From: Effrenium voratum | Taxonomy: Eukaryota; Sar; Dinophyceae; Suessiales; Symbiodiniaceae | Assembly: GCA_963377175.1 (NCBI GenBank) | Contig: CAUJNA010000857.1 | Span: 401,001 to 465,000, forward strand | DNA length: 64,000 nt | Reading direction: 5' to 3' | Shown here: piece by piece, positions 38,750 to 51,674 of the stretch | Position numbering within the stretch: position 1 is the stretch's first letter | How the letters are laid out: each line of letters starts with the position of its first letter | Position numbers and translations under genes: made by a program | Notes under the pieces: model-generated | Seen by the model: only the letters and a program-made list of their open reading frames with translations | Database searches by the model: none | Told to the model about the DNA's origin: nothing

Positions 38750-39800
38750 GATAGACCTTAAGAAAGCTGGCAATGGCAGACCTTAGAAAGCCGGACTCCC
38801 CCGCCACCAATGGTGTCAACCAGTATACAAACTACATGCAAACCCTCGAATGTCCTTTTTGTCCAGACCCATTGAACATGGCGATAAGACCCCGATAGAT
38901 GTGTCAAAACTCCGAGCCCTCATGGGCTCCGTGTGAGTCTCCTTTCCAGCCGTCCAAAGGGTCAGCTCTGACACCTTCTCAAAAGGCCTGAGGCATATGG
39001 CCATGGGTTGCACAACCTATGGCTTTTTTTGGGGTGGATGAACATCCATTTGCCAGCTATTTTGATGTTCACTAGGGGTACAGGGTTTTGACCCACAGCC
39101 ATATGAGACTTTCACAAGAATCCTCCTCAACCATTGACAACTCAACTTGCATTGAGGCACGCAGCGCAAAAGTTCTTCAGAGCGATGGTCGCTTGGGGTT
39201 ACTCACTGTCTTGGGGGGAGGAAGGCAGCCTGAAAAACGCCGGCTTTGCGAGATTGTCTTTTTGCAGTCGGGTGTTTGCGGTGTTTGTACGGAACACGAT
39301 TGCGTTGTTTTTTTTTTGTCACTTGCCCAACTTCGAGAAACAAAAAGGTTTTGCTTGCCAGAATCAGGCTTTTCGGAGAAAAAAACGAAAACACAACACG
39401 TACCATTTTGGCGGTCCCCTAAAAGGACACACCCATCCCATCTTCAAACCTTCAGCATTACCCCGAGTCAAACTAGCGACATTGCTCGGAGGGTGGCTGA
39501 CCTGGATGGCCACTTGACTGGTCAGAAAGGCTTAAACTTTTCGTGGGATGAACAATCACATACAACAACCACCTGCAACAAATCATTATTTCCTACCAAC
39601 TAAAGAGGCAAGTGAAGCAAGCAAAGCGAGAACGAGGAGCACCATTCTTGCAAGCTGCAAAGGTAGAAAGGGAGACAAGAGAGAGAAATGCTGTGGATGG
39701 GCCACCTCCTGCAGCATTTTCTCCATATAGGTCACTGATACGCGTAGGGATTTGGAGCCCCCAAAACTGGAGGTTTTCCTTTAAGCCAACTGAAGGGCAC

Positions 39801-39912
39801 CGTAAGCGTCGCGTTCCGCGCGTTCCGCGCGCCTGGCTGCTGGGCAGCTTGCCCATCTCCTTCAGCAGCCGCTTCACGCTTTCCTGCGGCAACGACCACG
39901 CCTTATTGAGAC
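39801..39912 (-). CDS. Putative internal exon
   Basis: Acceptor CTTCCCAG and donor ACG/GTGCCC on minus; reads LNKAWSLPQESVKRLLKEMG and onward with an Arg/Gly/Thr tail containing a small tandem repeat. The acceptor is the end of the long inverted-repeat element at 39916-41998. Confidence 0.6.
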
Positions 39913-40201
39913 CTGGGAAGGTCGGGGTGAAGGGGGGGCGGGTTGGATTCCATCTGCCAAGCTGTGCAGAAATGCCAACACCTGAAATAAGAATTTTGTT
40001 GGCTTCTTGGTTCCTTTTGCCTCCCCTTTGAAACCCAACCAGGGGTTCCCCTACTTGTCCCGCATACACAACCTTCTGTACCCCGAACACAGACTCTTCA
40101 AACCTTTGGCACCCCGAAGGCAATGTTTGACAGACAGCTAGGGCGAGGGGCGCCCTAGGATGTTGAACCTAGTTGCTGCTTGAGTAGGTGATGTCAACAT
40201 G

Positions 40202-40319
40202 CTGTGGATGGACGAAATCCTGCGCCACTTTGACACCCAAAAAAAACAAAAACGTCGGTATTTACAGAATAATCAATCCAGGGTCTCTGAGGTGGTGCAG
40301 GATTTTGTCCACCCACAGT
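40202..40319. mobile_element. Family B inverted-repeat element, copy B3
   Basis: Ends CTGTGGATGGACGAAATCC and GGATTTTGTCCACCCACAG. Confidence 0.8.
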
Positions 40320-40438
40320 GGCATTAATACTCAAGGGTTGTCATCACTGACAATCATGGTGAAATCACCTGCGAGCCCCGACGCGGTCGAGGCACAATCA
40401 AGTAGGACACCTTGGAATCGTTGAGTCGAACCGGTTTT

Positions 40439-40571
40439 CTAGGGGTTGATTCCTTTTCCATTCTTTTCAGCCATCGTTCTTTTCAAAAACCGGCAGTTTC
40501 CCCTAGGTTTTTGATGGTTTCCTGAAAAGATTCGGATCCCTGGAAAGAATGGAAATGGAAGGTACCCCTAG
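40439..40571. mobile_element. Family C inverted-repeat element, copy C3 (opposite orientation)
   Basis: Reverse-oriented copy: CTAGGGGTTGATTCC at the left and GGAAGGTACCCCTAG at the right. Confidence 0.8.
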
Positions 40572-40611
40572 AAGTTTGAGCCTTGCGACACCAACAAACA
40601 AGTACAACCTT

Positions 40612-40661
40612 GCAGCCAGTCCGGCCACTTCCCTTCCTTTGGCGGGCACGGCTGCACCTAT
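40612..40661 (-). CDS. Possible short exon
   Basis: Minus: acceptor TTCATAG, donor GCAAG/GTTGTA, peptide AAVPAKGREVAGLAAR. It lies between element C3 and an intron; the small size makes it tentative. Confidence 0.3.
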
Positions 40662-41998
40662 GAACTGAACGAGGCAAACCAACATCCTGAGATGGTGCGC
40701 GTGTCCCCCACAAACATGCATGTTCGGTTCAGAATGCTTTCCAACAAAGGTACAAAATCCTGCAGCAGTTGGTATGGATGAACCTGATGAAACCATTAAA
40801 CAACAAAAAGTGACAAAACACCACCCAGTTGGTATAGATGAAACCACTGAAAGAAAATACAATTGATAAAATCAGCCACCAGGTTGGTATGGATGAAACC
40901 ATCAATCAAAGAAGAAACAAAAAGCGAGAAGCCACCCACCAACTCGCAGATTTTCTCCGTCTCTCTCCAGGTCCTCAGACATCACCTTCAAGCCCTCTGT
41001 CCTGCGAACGGAAAAGCGGGTCTCGACCAAACAAGGAGCACCAGGTCTGGCCATTGCTTTAAAGGTGCCTCCCACAATCTCCGCAATTTATGAGAATCAC
41101 AAACAGGACAACCCAGAAATGATTGCTTTAAAGGTGGTTTCCACAATTTCCCTGTAAACAAAAAAACACAAACAGGACAATCGCCCAGAACTGATGATTG
41201 AGTTTATACTTGTAGGATTGAGCATACTGTGCATGGTTGCGACCTGATTATGCCAACCAGCAACGATGCTTAACATCCTAGGGCGCCCTTCGCTCTAGGT
41301 GTCTATTAAACATTGCCTTCGGGGTGTCAAAGATTTGATGTAGGGCGAAGTAGGCTTTGAACCCCTGGTGTTTCAAAGGGGAAGCGAAAAGGAACCAAGA
41401 AGCCTCAGGGCTCCCTATATTTCCCCATCAAACATCACCCCCACCAAGGGACACTTATCTTTCATCGGCCAAAAAGGTGATGGTTTAAAACCACCAAAAA
41501 GGGAAATATCTCGGGACCCCTGAGCCATGTGAAGGGGAACACCCCCTTCGTTTTGAGAGAACCTGCTGAGTTCTAAGTGGAGCGATTTGAAGCATCAAGG
41601 CCTACCGGGTGGGTTGGATTTGTTTGGGGAGTTGAATCCCTGGCTTTTGTGGTGGGTTTTACTGCGAGACCCCTACTCAACCAAACCAAAAGGGAAGCTG
41701 ACCGTATACTTGAATGGCATGAGACAACCTCATGGTTGAAAACTTGGCTTGAAACAAGGGTCCCATCATTTCAGGGCGAATCTCTGTCAGCCAACTCCTG
41801 TTGTCTCTACCTGACCGTTGAACAAGCTGGGCATGGTTCTGCCCATCTTATGGTAAGCTCGCCTGGGGGTAACGAGCTTGCTATGATTCAGGTCCTTTGC
41901 TTGGGGAGCCCCTCCTTATTTCAGGTGTTGGCATTTCTGCACAGCTTGGCAGATGGAATCCAACCCCCCCCCCCTTCACCCCGACCTTCCCAAGCTGG

Positions 41999-44226
41999 TT
42001 TCCTCCAATATAAGGTCTTAATAAGGCCTTGGGTCGTTGTGGCCGCAGGAAAACGTGAAGCGGGTTGTTGCTTTCCTTGATATGTTTGAGGAATATGCTT
42101 GAAACGCAACGACCCGCTTTTGCCATCGATCCATCGATCCATCGATCCATGGCTCGAATCGATCGATCGATGGATCAGTCTTCTCGGGCTCGCAGTAGGC
42201 TTGGAAGCGGAGGTGAAGCTCCAGCAGCTTGGGCCTCCGTCGATGGCTTTGGTGTTGCCAACAAAGGCTTGCCGACGGCTTGACCACGGGGAGTTCAATG
42301 ATTTGGTGGCCTGTTCATGGCTGAAATATCATCTTGTTTCCGTGGTTTTTCCCCAGTACGTCATGCCATGAAAGGGTTGCAACAAAGATAGTCTTGCTGG
42401 TTCGATAGGCGATAGCGGCGATCAGGGTCCCTGAGAAATGGAATGCAAGATAAACCATCCCCAATTTGTTTCCTTGCGGATCCCAGAACCCGGTTCATTC
42501 CAACACCGGGACTCGTGGTCATTCCCTAGCAAGAAGAGTTTCCACTGGGCTGTTTTTGTTCTTTCGTTTTTCCTTTCTGGTCCCCTAAAAACTGGAAAAC
42601 CTAAGGAACCCGACGGCTGGGCACTGAGACCTGGACTTGTGAAACGGACCCCAGGTGCTGATTGGCTCTTGGTGAAGGGAAACCTGCACATCATTCCAAG
42701 CTTCCCGGGTGACTTCTCCTTCGAGAGCTGAATCCTTGATCGCCAGGGACATGTCCGTCGCTTGGCTGGAGCGAATAAATACAGAAGGACCAGCACGATC
42801 TCGAGAAAGAAAACAAAACATGGGAGTGATTTGCAAAATATGAAGTCCAGGTGAAACGTCGCCTCAAAACCGCTTTGCTTTTTGTGGGTCTAGGGACACT
42901 ACCTCCGTTGCTTACATTCCCCCACGCCATTCCCGCCACCGCAGAAACATGTGGCAACCAAAAGGTGATTCGTGCAACCACGGGGCCGTCCTGGCGCATG
43001 CAATCGGCGCTTACCGTTTCAAAATCAGGTCCAAAAAGGGTATGGCTCGAAAGCTCACAATAGAAAACCGCCAGAGGAATCTGGGGGACGTTTTTGGGTC
43101 TCCGTCCTTTCCATTCGGGGATGAATCGGGTGCCAACCCATGGGTCCACGACCCAAAAGGAGAGAAATTCCCCGTCTATAGCGCGGGCCATGGGAGGCCA
43201 CCTGGGGGGAAAAATTCGGCGGATGCGGCGCAGGCGCGGAGTGAAGATTCGGATCATGGGAAGGGGGGGGGCGAGGGGGAGGGGGGGGGGAGCAACCGGG
43301 ATCCTTCTGCATTTTAAATTTTGCTTTTGAGGGGGGAAACCAGAATCCTTGAGCTTTTTATGTTTATGTTTTGTCTTTTGGGGGGGCATTAAGGTGATTT
43401 TCCTGGTAAAGTTTGAGACTGAGCCCCAGGAATGACTGAAACTGTGGGAAGAGTCTGCTTGCTCGGATGATACGAGCATCTGTCTAACATGGCTTCCATC
43501 AGTTCACATCTCAGCTCCACTCTGCTTGATTGCTACGTAGCACCTTGTGGGAGCCTTTCGCCGTACTCCAACCCCATTCCTCACCGGACTGGCCAGAACA
43601 TGTTTTTGAGCTGTTTGGGCGGGCCGGCCAAGAGAACCGGTAATCCAACAAAACCTGGGAAAGCTGGCCGTGGCTGGCCCAAGGATCCCTTTGAGGAGGC
43701 CTTCCAATGGCATCAACCAGTTCCTGTTTGGGAAACTGAAACGGGAGGTCCAACAACTGTGCTGGACACATTTCCGCCTTCGAAACTCTTGTCACGTTTG
43801 AGGAGAATCCTTACAATTTGAACTGTAGTCTATTCTTCCATATTCTGCGGTTAAGCAGCTCTAGTATATAAACCCAAGCAAGGTCTGTTAGAGGGAACCA
43901 GGACAGGTTCTGCAGACACCTTCTGAGAAGGTTTTCTCATCGAACCTTTCTGCAAAGCAGGGACCCGGGTCTGATATCGTCTCTCCTTGAATCATTGAAC
44001 ATGCATGGCTTCTCACCATGGGGTATCCTTGAACCCCCAATAAACCCCAACCCCAGTCATTTCAGGGTGTAGTGAGGAATCAGACCACTTTTGGAGGGGC
44101 CAAACAAAAATAATCACAATAAACTGGTTCCACTTTTGGTTGGGGGCCAAAAACCCCACCCTATTGCTATAACCTGGTTGCTTCATTTCGGCCAAAAACC
44201 AAAAAACACCTGCAGCCTCCCAAAAC
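41999..44226. other. Intron-like DNA
   Basis: GC-richer patch at about 42180-42260 with open frames on both strands (minus RRPKLLELHLRFQAYCEPE) but no clear splice borders; G-rich stretch at about 43258-43295. No gene called. Confidence 0.45.
42119..42180. repeat. Tandem ATCGATCC repeat with inverted continuation
   Basis: CATCGATC repeated about three times, then GATCGATCGATGG; self-complementary. Confidence 0.85.
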
Positions 44227-44330
44227 CTTCGGCTCGCCCGAGTCCCCGCGGCTCGGCCTGGAGCTCATGACTTTGGCCTCGGTGAGGTACAGCTCCTGGC
44301 GAGCCGAGGCGGCGAGCCGCGTAGCGTTGG
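44227..44330 (-). CDS. Putative internal exon
   Basis: Acceptor TTTGAGCAG, donor AAG/GTTTTG on minus; peptide NATRLAASARQELYLTEAKV and on. Helical then Ser/Arg/Gly-rich. Not recognised. Confidence 0.6.
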
Positions 44331-44901
44331 CTGCTCAAAGAACGTAGGTACCAATACTTGGCGATGTTTATTCCATGAATGGCCCAAGGGGACCCAAGTT
44401 GGATGAAAGTCCCGAACGGCAAATCTTGGCGGTTGCTTGGTTGACCTTGGGCTTGGGGAGCAACAAGCAAAATTGTAGCAGATAAGTGGTTGGATTTCAA
44501 CCACTCAACCGCAATAGGCAAACATGGTAAGAAATGTGTCCCAACGACAACCATGAATATGGCACCAAAAGGGAAATGGAACCCAAGCCTAAAACCTGCG
44601 TTTGGCCCTGGCTCTTTAATTTTGAGCCATACCCACCGAGGTTTTCCAGGGTCCAGAGGCAAAACCCATCGAAGTAGTAGGTAAACACTTCGAGGTTAGC
44701 ATGAGTGGATCCCAGGCTAACCCATCGATCGTAGGTAATTAAACCAGCTGTGGTTCTTTATTTTGCTTTTCGTTTCTTTCTCTGTTGGTGTTTAAAGGGT
44801 GGCAAGTTCTTGGTTACCTAGTATGCGGGAAAATGGATTTACTGGGATGAGTTGTAGCAAATACCACCGATTCTTCCTTTGATGCGGGCAGCAGTTCTAA
44901 C

Positions 44902-44958
44902 CTTTGACGCGGGCCCCGAGCACCCCGAGATGGTACGGCACGTTCGGCAGAACCGGTT
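44902..44958 (-). CDS. Possible short exon with Cys pair
   Basis: Minus: GCGGGAG acceptor and AAAG/GTTAGA donor; peptide NRFCRTCRTISGCSGPASK, with a CxxC. A plus-strand reading is open as well, so strand is uncertain. Confidence 0.35.
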
Positions 44959-45728
44959 CTCCCGCACAACACATCAGCCGAAACAACACTCCAGCCCAAT
45001 TAAACCATTTTCCTTGTTAAGGGACCCTCCGGTGGGGTCCATGTTAATTGGTAGGAGGGTACAGCTTTACCTCATCCCCACACAGCCACCTACACACCTT
45101 CCCCCGACCTGCTCCCCCACCCGTCCACTCCGAGGTTTGGCCTTCTGGGGATACAGGGTTTATTCGTCCGACAATAGCATTAACCACAAATCATCGGACC
45201 CTTGGACCCAGTCTTGTGACCTCCGACCAGATGGTTGTTTCAAGCCACGGCTTCGCTTGCTGCCGTTGCTGCCAGCTTTCTGGGATAGAATATCCAGACC
45301 AATGTGGGTTCTCTTTCAAATATCTGCGACTCAAATCACAGCTGTTCTTACCTTCCCCTCCATTTGCTTGTTCGTCCCCTGGAATAAAAAAGGAATATTT
45401 CCAGTATTGATAGATTCCCTTTAAACCAACAGGGGGACATCTATAACATAATCTTAAGCCCCGACACTCGCACAGCAACCCTGCTTGGGCGTGGCAGTCG
45501 TCTTCCAAGCATTGTCTCGGTATGGGAATGGCCGCCTTCCTACCCTGTATGGATCTTTGCAAGGAATTGTGGGGGAGTTCAAGCATCCATGTTTCCAGCT
45601 AGGGTTGTCCGCGTGAACCATAAACGACAAACCGACAACTAACCTTTGCAACCCTTGGGGCAACCGCCTAAAAAAGAACAGAACCAAACAACAAAACTGA
45701 AAACATGCCAACAACCGTAAGACAACCG

Positions 45729-45751
45729 AAAAAAAAAAAAAAAAAAAAAAA
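45729..45751. repeat. A23 tract
   Basis: Uninterrupted A run; no recognisable retroposed gene body lies upstream. Confidence 0.9.
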
Positions 45752-46244
45752 GCAAGAACAAAAAGCAAACAACCATGCCCCTACCCCCCCGCCATCCGAA
45801 GAGCCCCACCCAACCCATCCGAGCAAAACTTCCTTGCAGTAAGCGGATTTGGAACATCTCCCACTGAGGCTCATGGCGACGGGGATGGAAAAGCTGCAAC
45901 ACAAACGTTGTGTCAAGCCAATGCGGGGGTTGATCAGTATTCCCTTCGGCCCTCAAATGAGCAAGGACAACCTTCGTGGATTGGGAAAAGGGAACAACAA
46001 ACATCTTTTCCCTTTTCCCACCAACATGATGACAGGCACCCGGTCCCTAGATATAGGGACTAAAACCATGGCTGCTAACTGACCAACTTGGCCGAACTTT
46101 TTTGGTTGAGGTTCAAGGGACACCCTTCCCCCCCAAAAACAATACATATTTCTCGTTGGTTGAGGTTCAAGGGACACCAACCCCTCCAAAAAAAAGTAAG
46201 AAAGAAGGGGACACCTCGACAACTGGGGTAAAACCGAGTAAAAC

Positions 46245-46397
46245 CCCTCGCTTCCAGTGGCTCCTGCTTCACCTGCAGCTCCTTGCGCCGGAGACGTCGC
46301 GCCACCCGCTCCCGGCACCGCTGCAGCGCTCTGCCCGCCAGCCTCGCCCCGAGGAACCCGAGGAACCCGAGGAAGCCGATGGAGCGAAACGTGTCTG
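46245..46397 (-). CDS. Putative internal exon abutting element A2
   Basis: The longest clear island of this block on minus: DTFRSIGFLGFLGFLGARLA then an Arg-rich helix (RCRERVARRLRRKELQ). A 9-bp tandem repeat encodes three FLG units. The 3' splice site CCTAG is the terminus of element A2 (46398-46555, 4-bp duplication TCTG). The 3' border is uncertain: CTGCAG/GTGAAG and AGGG/GTTTTA both fit. Confidence 0.6.
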
Positions 46398-46555
46398 CTA
46401 GGTCCTCCAGTAGTTTGAGGTTAGAATAAGTTGGTACCCGATGTTTTTTTTTTTTTTTTTTTTTTTTTTTCTGTAGTCTTTCTTTTTTTAGTAGGGGAAC
46501 CAACCCTCCCCCAAAAAAAAGAACGGTAAAAATGGGCACGATCCTGGGGACCTAG
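46398..46555. mobile_element. Family A inverted-repeat element, copy A2
   Basis: Ends CTAGGTCCTCCAGTAG and GGGGACCTAG; a T27 tract inside. Flanked by TCTG on both sides. The minus-strand exon at 46245-46397 touches it. Confidence 0.85.
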
Positions 46556-47523
46556 TCTGTGAAGGACCCTTTGCTTGATTTCAAGGGCTCAATGGGCCTT
46601 GCTCAAAGAACCTGGGACTAAAAGGTGAATTCACCTCCTGGGGCCATGACCATGCACCAAGACTTGAAAGCCAAAAGGCCCAAAGCAAAGCTTTGAACCA
46701 CCGAGAGGGACGTCAAGAGGAACCGCCGCATTCCGGTGGCGTCAAACTTTGACAAATGGATCTGGGAATTCCCTTGCCATGCTGTGCCCATAGGTTGGGG
46801 ACTCCAATTTGAAGGCAGAGAGCTCTGTTCCGCTTCGATCCCCGGCTAAAAACGAAAACACTTGCGGTGGTTGAGTGGAAACTTCCAAACTACCACCACG
46901 CCAGCAAAAAAAACAACTAAAAACCAAAGGAACTGGATAGAACCGCCAACTAAAAAACCAACTAACAACCTAAGGAATCGGATGCCCGGGCTTGCCACCA
47001 AGACGGTAGTTTTTGCAAAGACGGAATCCCGACATATCTTCATGGGCTCACGCCGGCTTTCCAGTCGCTGCGGCTTTGGGCTTCGTTTCTCTGACCGAAT
47101 GCCAAAAGCTAAGATGGACTCACCGGCGAGTGAGTCACTGTTGGTCAAGCCACAGGTGTTTTTTCATTTTTCTGTGCAAGGCTTCAGGCAATGGTATGGA
47201 GTAACGGTTGACAGTATACGCCACCCAAGTTGGGCGGGTTCAAATCCGCTCAGGTCCCACCGAAACCGCTCAAGCCGTCCTGTGGTGCACGACAAAACCG
47301 TGCGACTGTGTGCAAGGCTTTCTTTGGCCCACTTTACGCAAGGGGCCCCAAAGCAAACTCATGTTCACATGCTTCGAAACATGAGTAAATAGGAATCGCC
47401 CAGGGAACATACTACTTTGCAAACAGGGGCTGGCGCTGATTCTTTGTGGCTGCACCATTCCCAAACTGGGAGATATGGGGGTTTCTCAAAATAGGGGACC
47501 CCTTTTTGCATGAGTTTGCAGGC

Positions 47524-47611
47524 AACAGGAAACCAACAGGAAACCAACAGGAAACCAACAGGAAACCAACAGGAAACCAACAGGAAACCAACAGGAAACC
47601 AACAGGAAACC
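47524..47611. repeat. Tandem repeat, 11-bp unit, about 8 copies
   Basis: Unit CAGGAAACCAA, nearly perfect. Because 11 is not a multiple of 3, all frames stay open and give repetitive ORFs that are not genes. Confidence 0.95.
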
Positions 47612-48430
47612 ACCTGGACAGATCCCCAATTTTAAGAAACACTCATAGGACCGCTGACGAATTGCATGAGCCCACGGCTCCAGCGAGAGCGTTGCAGGCA
47701 TCCTGGGAAGGGACTTCTTCAATTCGGGGGGTGGGGGTTAGCGGGGGTTAGCCGGTCCAACAGAAAAGCCCCCAAAATGGCGTTGGCTTCGTCCTAGCCC
47801 CGAATTCGTGTTAATCCCCTGTTAGCCAGAATCCCTCGTCAAGTCCATGTTGGGTGGGTTCAACAAGAAGACATTGGGCAAACTGAGATTGCGGAAGGCT
47901 TAGGTTTTTAGAGGTGTCAAATTCGAACTTGCAACTGGTCGTTCCTAAATCAACCTACGGCAGATTCCCTAAACATGGCAAGTCGACCTCCAACCACATC
48001 CAGCCACACCGCCCCCCCCTTTGTCCCAACTGCTTGCAATATCTACAAAGTGGCTCTTCCCCTGAGAAAGACACCCCAACCTGTTGGGCGCCATCTTTTC
48101 AACGGGCGACTCGTAGTCAAGAATCGATCTGCGCTTCATGGCCATGGTGACCTTAGGAAGCATTGCTATGAATGCCTGACTTGCGGAAAGGGTTGATCCG
48201 TACCAGCAAGCTGAAGTGTCTTGCGACAAAAGGCACATTGGAAGGGTTCAAATCATCTCCGGAAATCACCGGAATCTCCCAATTCGGGGGACCTTGGTAC
48301 ATTGGTATCAGCTCTCCACTACTTGGTGGTTTGGATTTGAACCCCTGGTTCTTGAGGGCAAATGAGAAACCACCCTCGCTTACCGCCAAACCACCGATTC
48401 GGCTCCAAACCACCGATCTAGCGGCTGCAC

Positions 48431-48466
48431 CTATCTTTCCTGGGGACTGATGGTTTAAAACTTTGC
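48431..48466 (-). CDS. Possible micro-exon abutting element A3
   Basis: Minus: CCTAG terminus of A3, then KVLNHQSPGKI and donor ATAG/GTGCAG. Only 36 bp; consistent with the pattern at other A copies but weak alone. Confidence 0.3.
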
Positions 48467-48593
48467 CTAGGTCCTCCAGATTTGAGAGGCTAGAATAAGT
48501 TGGTACCCGATCTTTTGTTTTCTGTAGTCTATTTTAGTAGGGGAACCCTCCCCCAAAAAAGAAACGGTAAAAGGGCACTACTGCAAAACCTAG
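48467..48593. mobile_element. Family A inverted-repeat element, copy A3
   Basis: Same ends and core (GTAGTCTATTTTAGTAGGGG); right terminus partly eroded. No clear duplication. Confidence 0.8.
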
Positions 48594-50506
48594 CTACTAT
48601 CACCCCAAACTTTGCCTTTGTTCGGAAGAACCGCCAAGCCCAACCCTCCAGAGTTCTTGCGACCATGTCTGACCCAGGAGCTCAGTCCTGGTGGTACCTG
48701 CCCGGCACGGGATAAGAATGGGAAACACACTCCCATCTGCGGGGGTCTCTCTTGGTTTTGAAGGCAAAAACGGAACAAAACGTCCATTTGGTTGAGACCC
48801 CTGACAATAAATAAATAAATAAACATCCAGTAGTGATAGATTCCCTTTAAAGCCAACAGGGGAAAATAAAAAATCACCCTAAGCAAATGGAAGGAAACAA
48901 CCTGTGTTTTATGAGCAACGCCCACCTGGGCAAATTGCAGCCTCACCTGCCCTCCTGCAAACAACAATGACCAAGGGAAGTCCCAAGGGTTAGATGGTCG
49001 GCTTGGGCGATAAGCACTATTTTTCAAACAAATAATTTTTGGGGAACCCCCCTCCAATCGCTCCAAGTAGGGAGCTTCCTCCCGTAGAGTGCCAGGTTCA
49101 CCTAGCAGTCCGACATAAGCTGGCACTGAACTCCTATCGTCCGGCTGAGCCACTGAGGTTTGGCTGCAGACATTCCTCAAGAGCTGCACCATGGCAATCG
49201 AAGGGTCAGGCTCCAAATGGTACTTCAAGGTGCTTCGGCCTCTCAGTCTGGTTGGAACTTGACTTCGCGACTTCGCAGGTTGAGGCCACATCGGAACTCA
49301 ACTCCCGACTCAGTTGCCCAGAGGGTTTCCATGGGAAAAACCGGTGTCCTTTTTTGGTTGGTTCCGCCACATTGCTCAACATCCCGGCCGAAGCCAAAAA
49401 TCCTTGGTGGACTTTCAAGGGGAACCCTTCCGAAACAAAAAATGGAAAAAAGGACACCACTGGGCATCTGGGTGAAGGATTGTAAAGGTGAGATAGCGAG
49501 AGTCCGGGTGCAAGGCAGAAGTCACCGATTGTGGTGCAACTGCCCAGCCACTGGCTGGACGAAGGTTGGGGTTTCACAGTACCCCTCTTCCAAGCCGAAG
49601 GGAGTTCAACTGGAGTGAATGCAGGGTGTGGGGAAGTCGGAGTCCCCCTCTGTTGTTCAGGGAAAGCTTCGCGAGTCTCCTTCCTGCGTTGACCGAAGAC
49701 TACTGGAAATTTTGGCCGGACTTGGATCACGCATATTAGGTCGAGACTGGCCCCCCGCCCAAAAAAAAGCTGGCCTCATCATTCAACCATTCTCATTCTG
49801 TCGAGGGACCCCAGTCCCTATCTGTGCCAAACAACTATGGCCACGTTTTCGCATGAATGCCCGTGCGCCCCTGAGTCCATGACCATCTGGGTTTGTCCTA
49901 CAAGAGACCCCAGCTATGGTGTCCGTTTGGACTCCATCGAAGACACTAGGCTGAAAGAGGGCACCCACAAAACGCGACGTGCATTCAAAGTTTGGATGCG
50001 ACTCCTTTCGAGAGACCTTCCTCGGGACAGTCAAGCGACAAAGCGCTAAAATTGGGGCACGCATACCAAGTCCAGCGCTGGGGCAAAACGAACTCTCTCG
50101 CCTTCGAAAGTCTCTTGTGCGACTTGGAGGAAGAAGTTGCTCTCCACTCCTTAGTTCAGCTTCCTCCCAGTTTGGAGCCGAATCGGTGGTTTGGTGGTGT
50201 TCTGAGGTGGTTTCCCATGTACCCTCTACAAGAACCAGGGAGTCAAAACCAAATCCAAACTATCAATCCAAACCACCAAATACGTAAGGGTAGCCTGATT
50301 TGTGAGCGTGGTTATTTACCCAAAACGTGCCCGAACGTGCCGGACACCCGAAAACGCGCCCATCATAAGCAATAGGTTTGACTCCAATTAACAGGAATAG
50401 ATCTGGGCAAATTACTCCGGGAGCCTCTAGTGAAGGACCATCAGCGCCTGTGAACTTGCTTTGCTTCCAGGTGAGCTCGTAATTTGCCCAAAGAAATCGA
50501 TCCATT

Positions 50507-50609
50507 CGAGGTCCTCCAGTAGAGAGGATAGAATAAGGGTAACCATTGTTCTGTAGTCTAGGGGAACCCTCCCCCAAAAAGGGCAAGAGGGCGCTACTGG
50601 GGGACCTAG
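50507..50609. mobile_element. Family A inverted-repeat element, copy A4
   Basis: Short copy with ends CGAGGTCCTCCAGTAG and CTACTGGGGGACCTAG. Flanks ATCCATT and CATCCATT suggest a 7-bp duplication or shared flank. A possible exon (MDRFLWANYELTWK on minus) lies just left of it. Confidence 0.8.
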
Positions 50610-51105
50610 CATCCATTTCTAACCAAACTCGCCCATCAAAAGGACACCTACTTGGATGCTTGCTCAAGCTAGTGAGTGGTCGGCCACCCGGGGTATAACC
50701 TATGAGTGAGTTGGGCCAGTTGTAAGCAGGTTAAAGCCGTGGTTACTCACCACGTACTGACTTGGCCGAAGTGGTTCCCCACAGGCTGGCCAAGCAAGCC
50801 TTTTAAATGGGGTCCGTTTTGGGGGGTGCTCTTTTTCATGCCCGGCGTTTTGATGGGAAACCACCAGGAAATGGAAATCCAGTCAGGGCTTGCCTCGCTT
50901 GAAAAGGATTTCTGCACTACCAGGGGCTGCTTATTTATCCCACAAACAAGGGAAAAGGCAAACCATGATTTAAAAAAATAATAAAAAAAAAAGAGAAAAA
51001 AACAAGAAAAACAACAATCCACTTGCTTGGCCAGTTTCAATGGGAAACCGCCAGTCCAGTCACCCCTCCGAACACCCAAGTAGCTATGCTCCCAAAAAGA
51101 CACAC

Positions 51106-51159
51106 CCCGCCAGGGCTCCAAGAAGCCGCGCAGCCCGCGCGCAAAGGCTGATGGGCATT
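51106..51159 (-). CDS. Putative internal exon
   Basis: Acceptor GTCAACAG, donor CGGG/GTGTG on minus; peptide CPSAFARGLRGFLEPWR. GC-rich in an AT-richer intron. Confidence 0.5.
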
Positions 51160-51674
51160 CTGTTGACATCGATGTCGCCTCAGCTCAGAGGCTCCAAAAA
51201 TCCCCATGGCCCCATGTCTACCGAAGGACCCTCACCTCAAATGTGTTGTTTGTTTGTGGGGAACCCCTTGTAAAGGAAAAGCAGAGGGAATACCACCCAT
51301 TTTGGGGACCTCAAACGTGTTTTGTTTGCTTGTGGGGAACTCCTTTTAGGTTGGTGTCAAAGGAAAAGCAATGGGAAAACCACTCCATTTTGGGTGGTCC
51401 AGTGTGAGACAAACCTAAATTGGCCGGGGGGGGGGGGGTTCAACCTATCAAAACACCAATCCACCAAAGCTGGAAACAAAGGATGGCCTTTCAATCAACA
51501 AAGAAAATCCAGGGCTTGCAATGTGCCACGGCGATTTATGTTGGGTGCCTCCGGATGCGTGGAAGTGTTGGTTGCTGAGACTATTCCACAGTAAGCAACA
51601 AACACAAGGCATGTGCTTTCAAAAGAGCAGGCTACATCCAATCATACAGCGTGCAGGCGTATCCTTTCTGGAAC

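Larger units (their letters stand above)
39916..41998. mobile_element. Composite 2.1-kb inverted-repeat element next to an exon
   Basis: 39916-39990 and 41916-41998 are near-identical inverted arms (GGTCGGGGTGAAGG, CCATCTGCCAAGCTGTGCAG). A second, more diverged inverted pair is 40012-40166 with 41272-41408 (CACCCCGAAGGCAATGTTT, GCGCCCTAGGATGTT). Elements B3 and C3 lie inside. On minus its terminus CCTTCCCAG is the 3' splice site of the exon at 39801-39912. No transposase ORF is visible. Confidence 0.7.
46556..51105. other. Long intron-like DNA with elements A3, A4 and the 11-bp tandem repeat
   Basis: No island with two good splice borders except the tentative micro-exon at 48431. Open frames around 49040-49500 and 50000-50150 lack codon-like composition. 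Confidence 0.45.

Noticed and set aside
41596..41608. GCCTACCGGG in the right flank as a GNUA hairpin
   Set aside because: Two pairs then a G-G clash; chance level.
47365..47722. ORFs with repeated WFPVGFLLVSC on minus
   Set aside because: Produced by the 11-bp tandem repeat; not a membrane protein gene.
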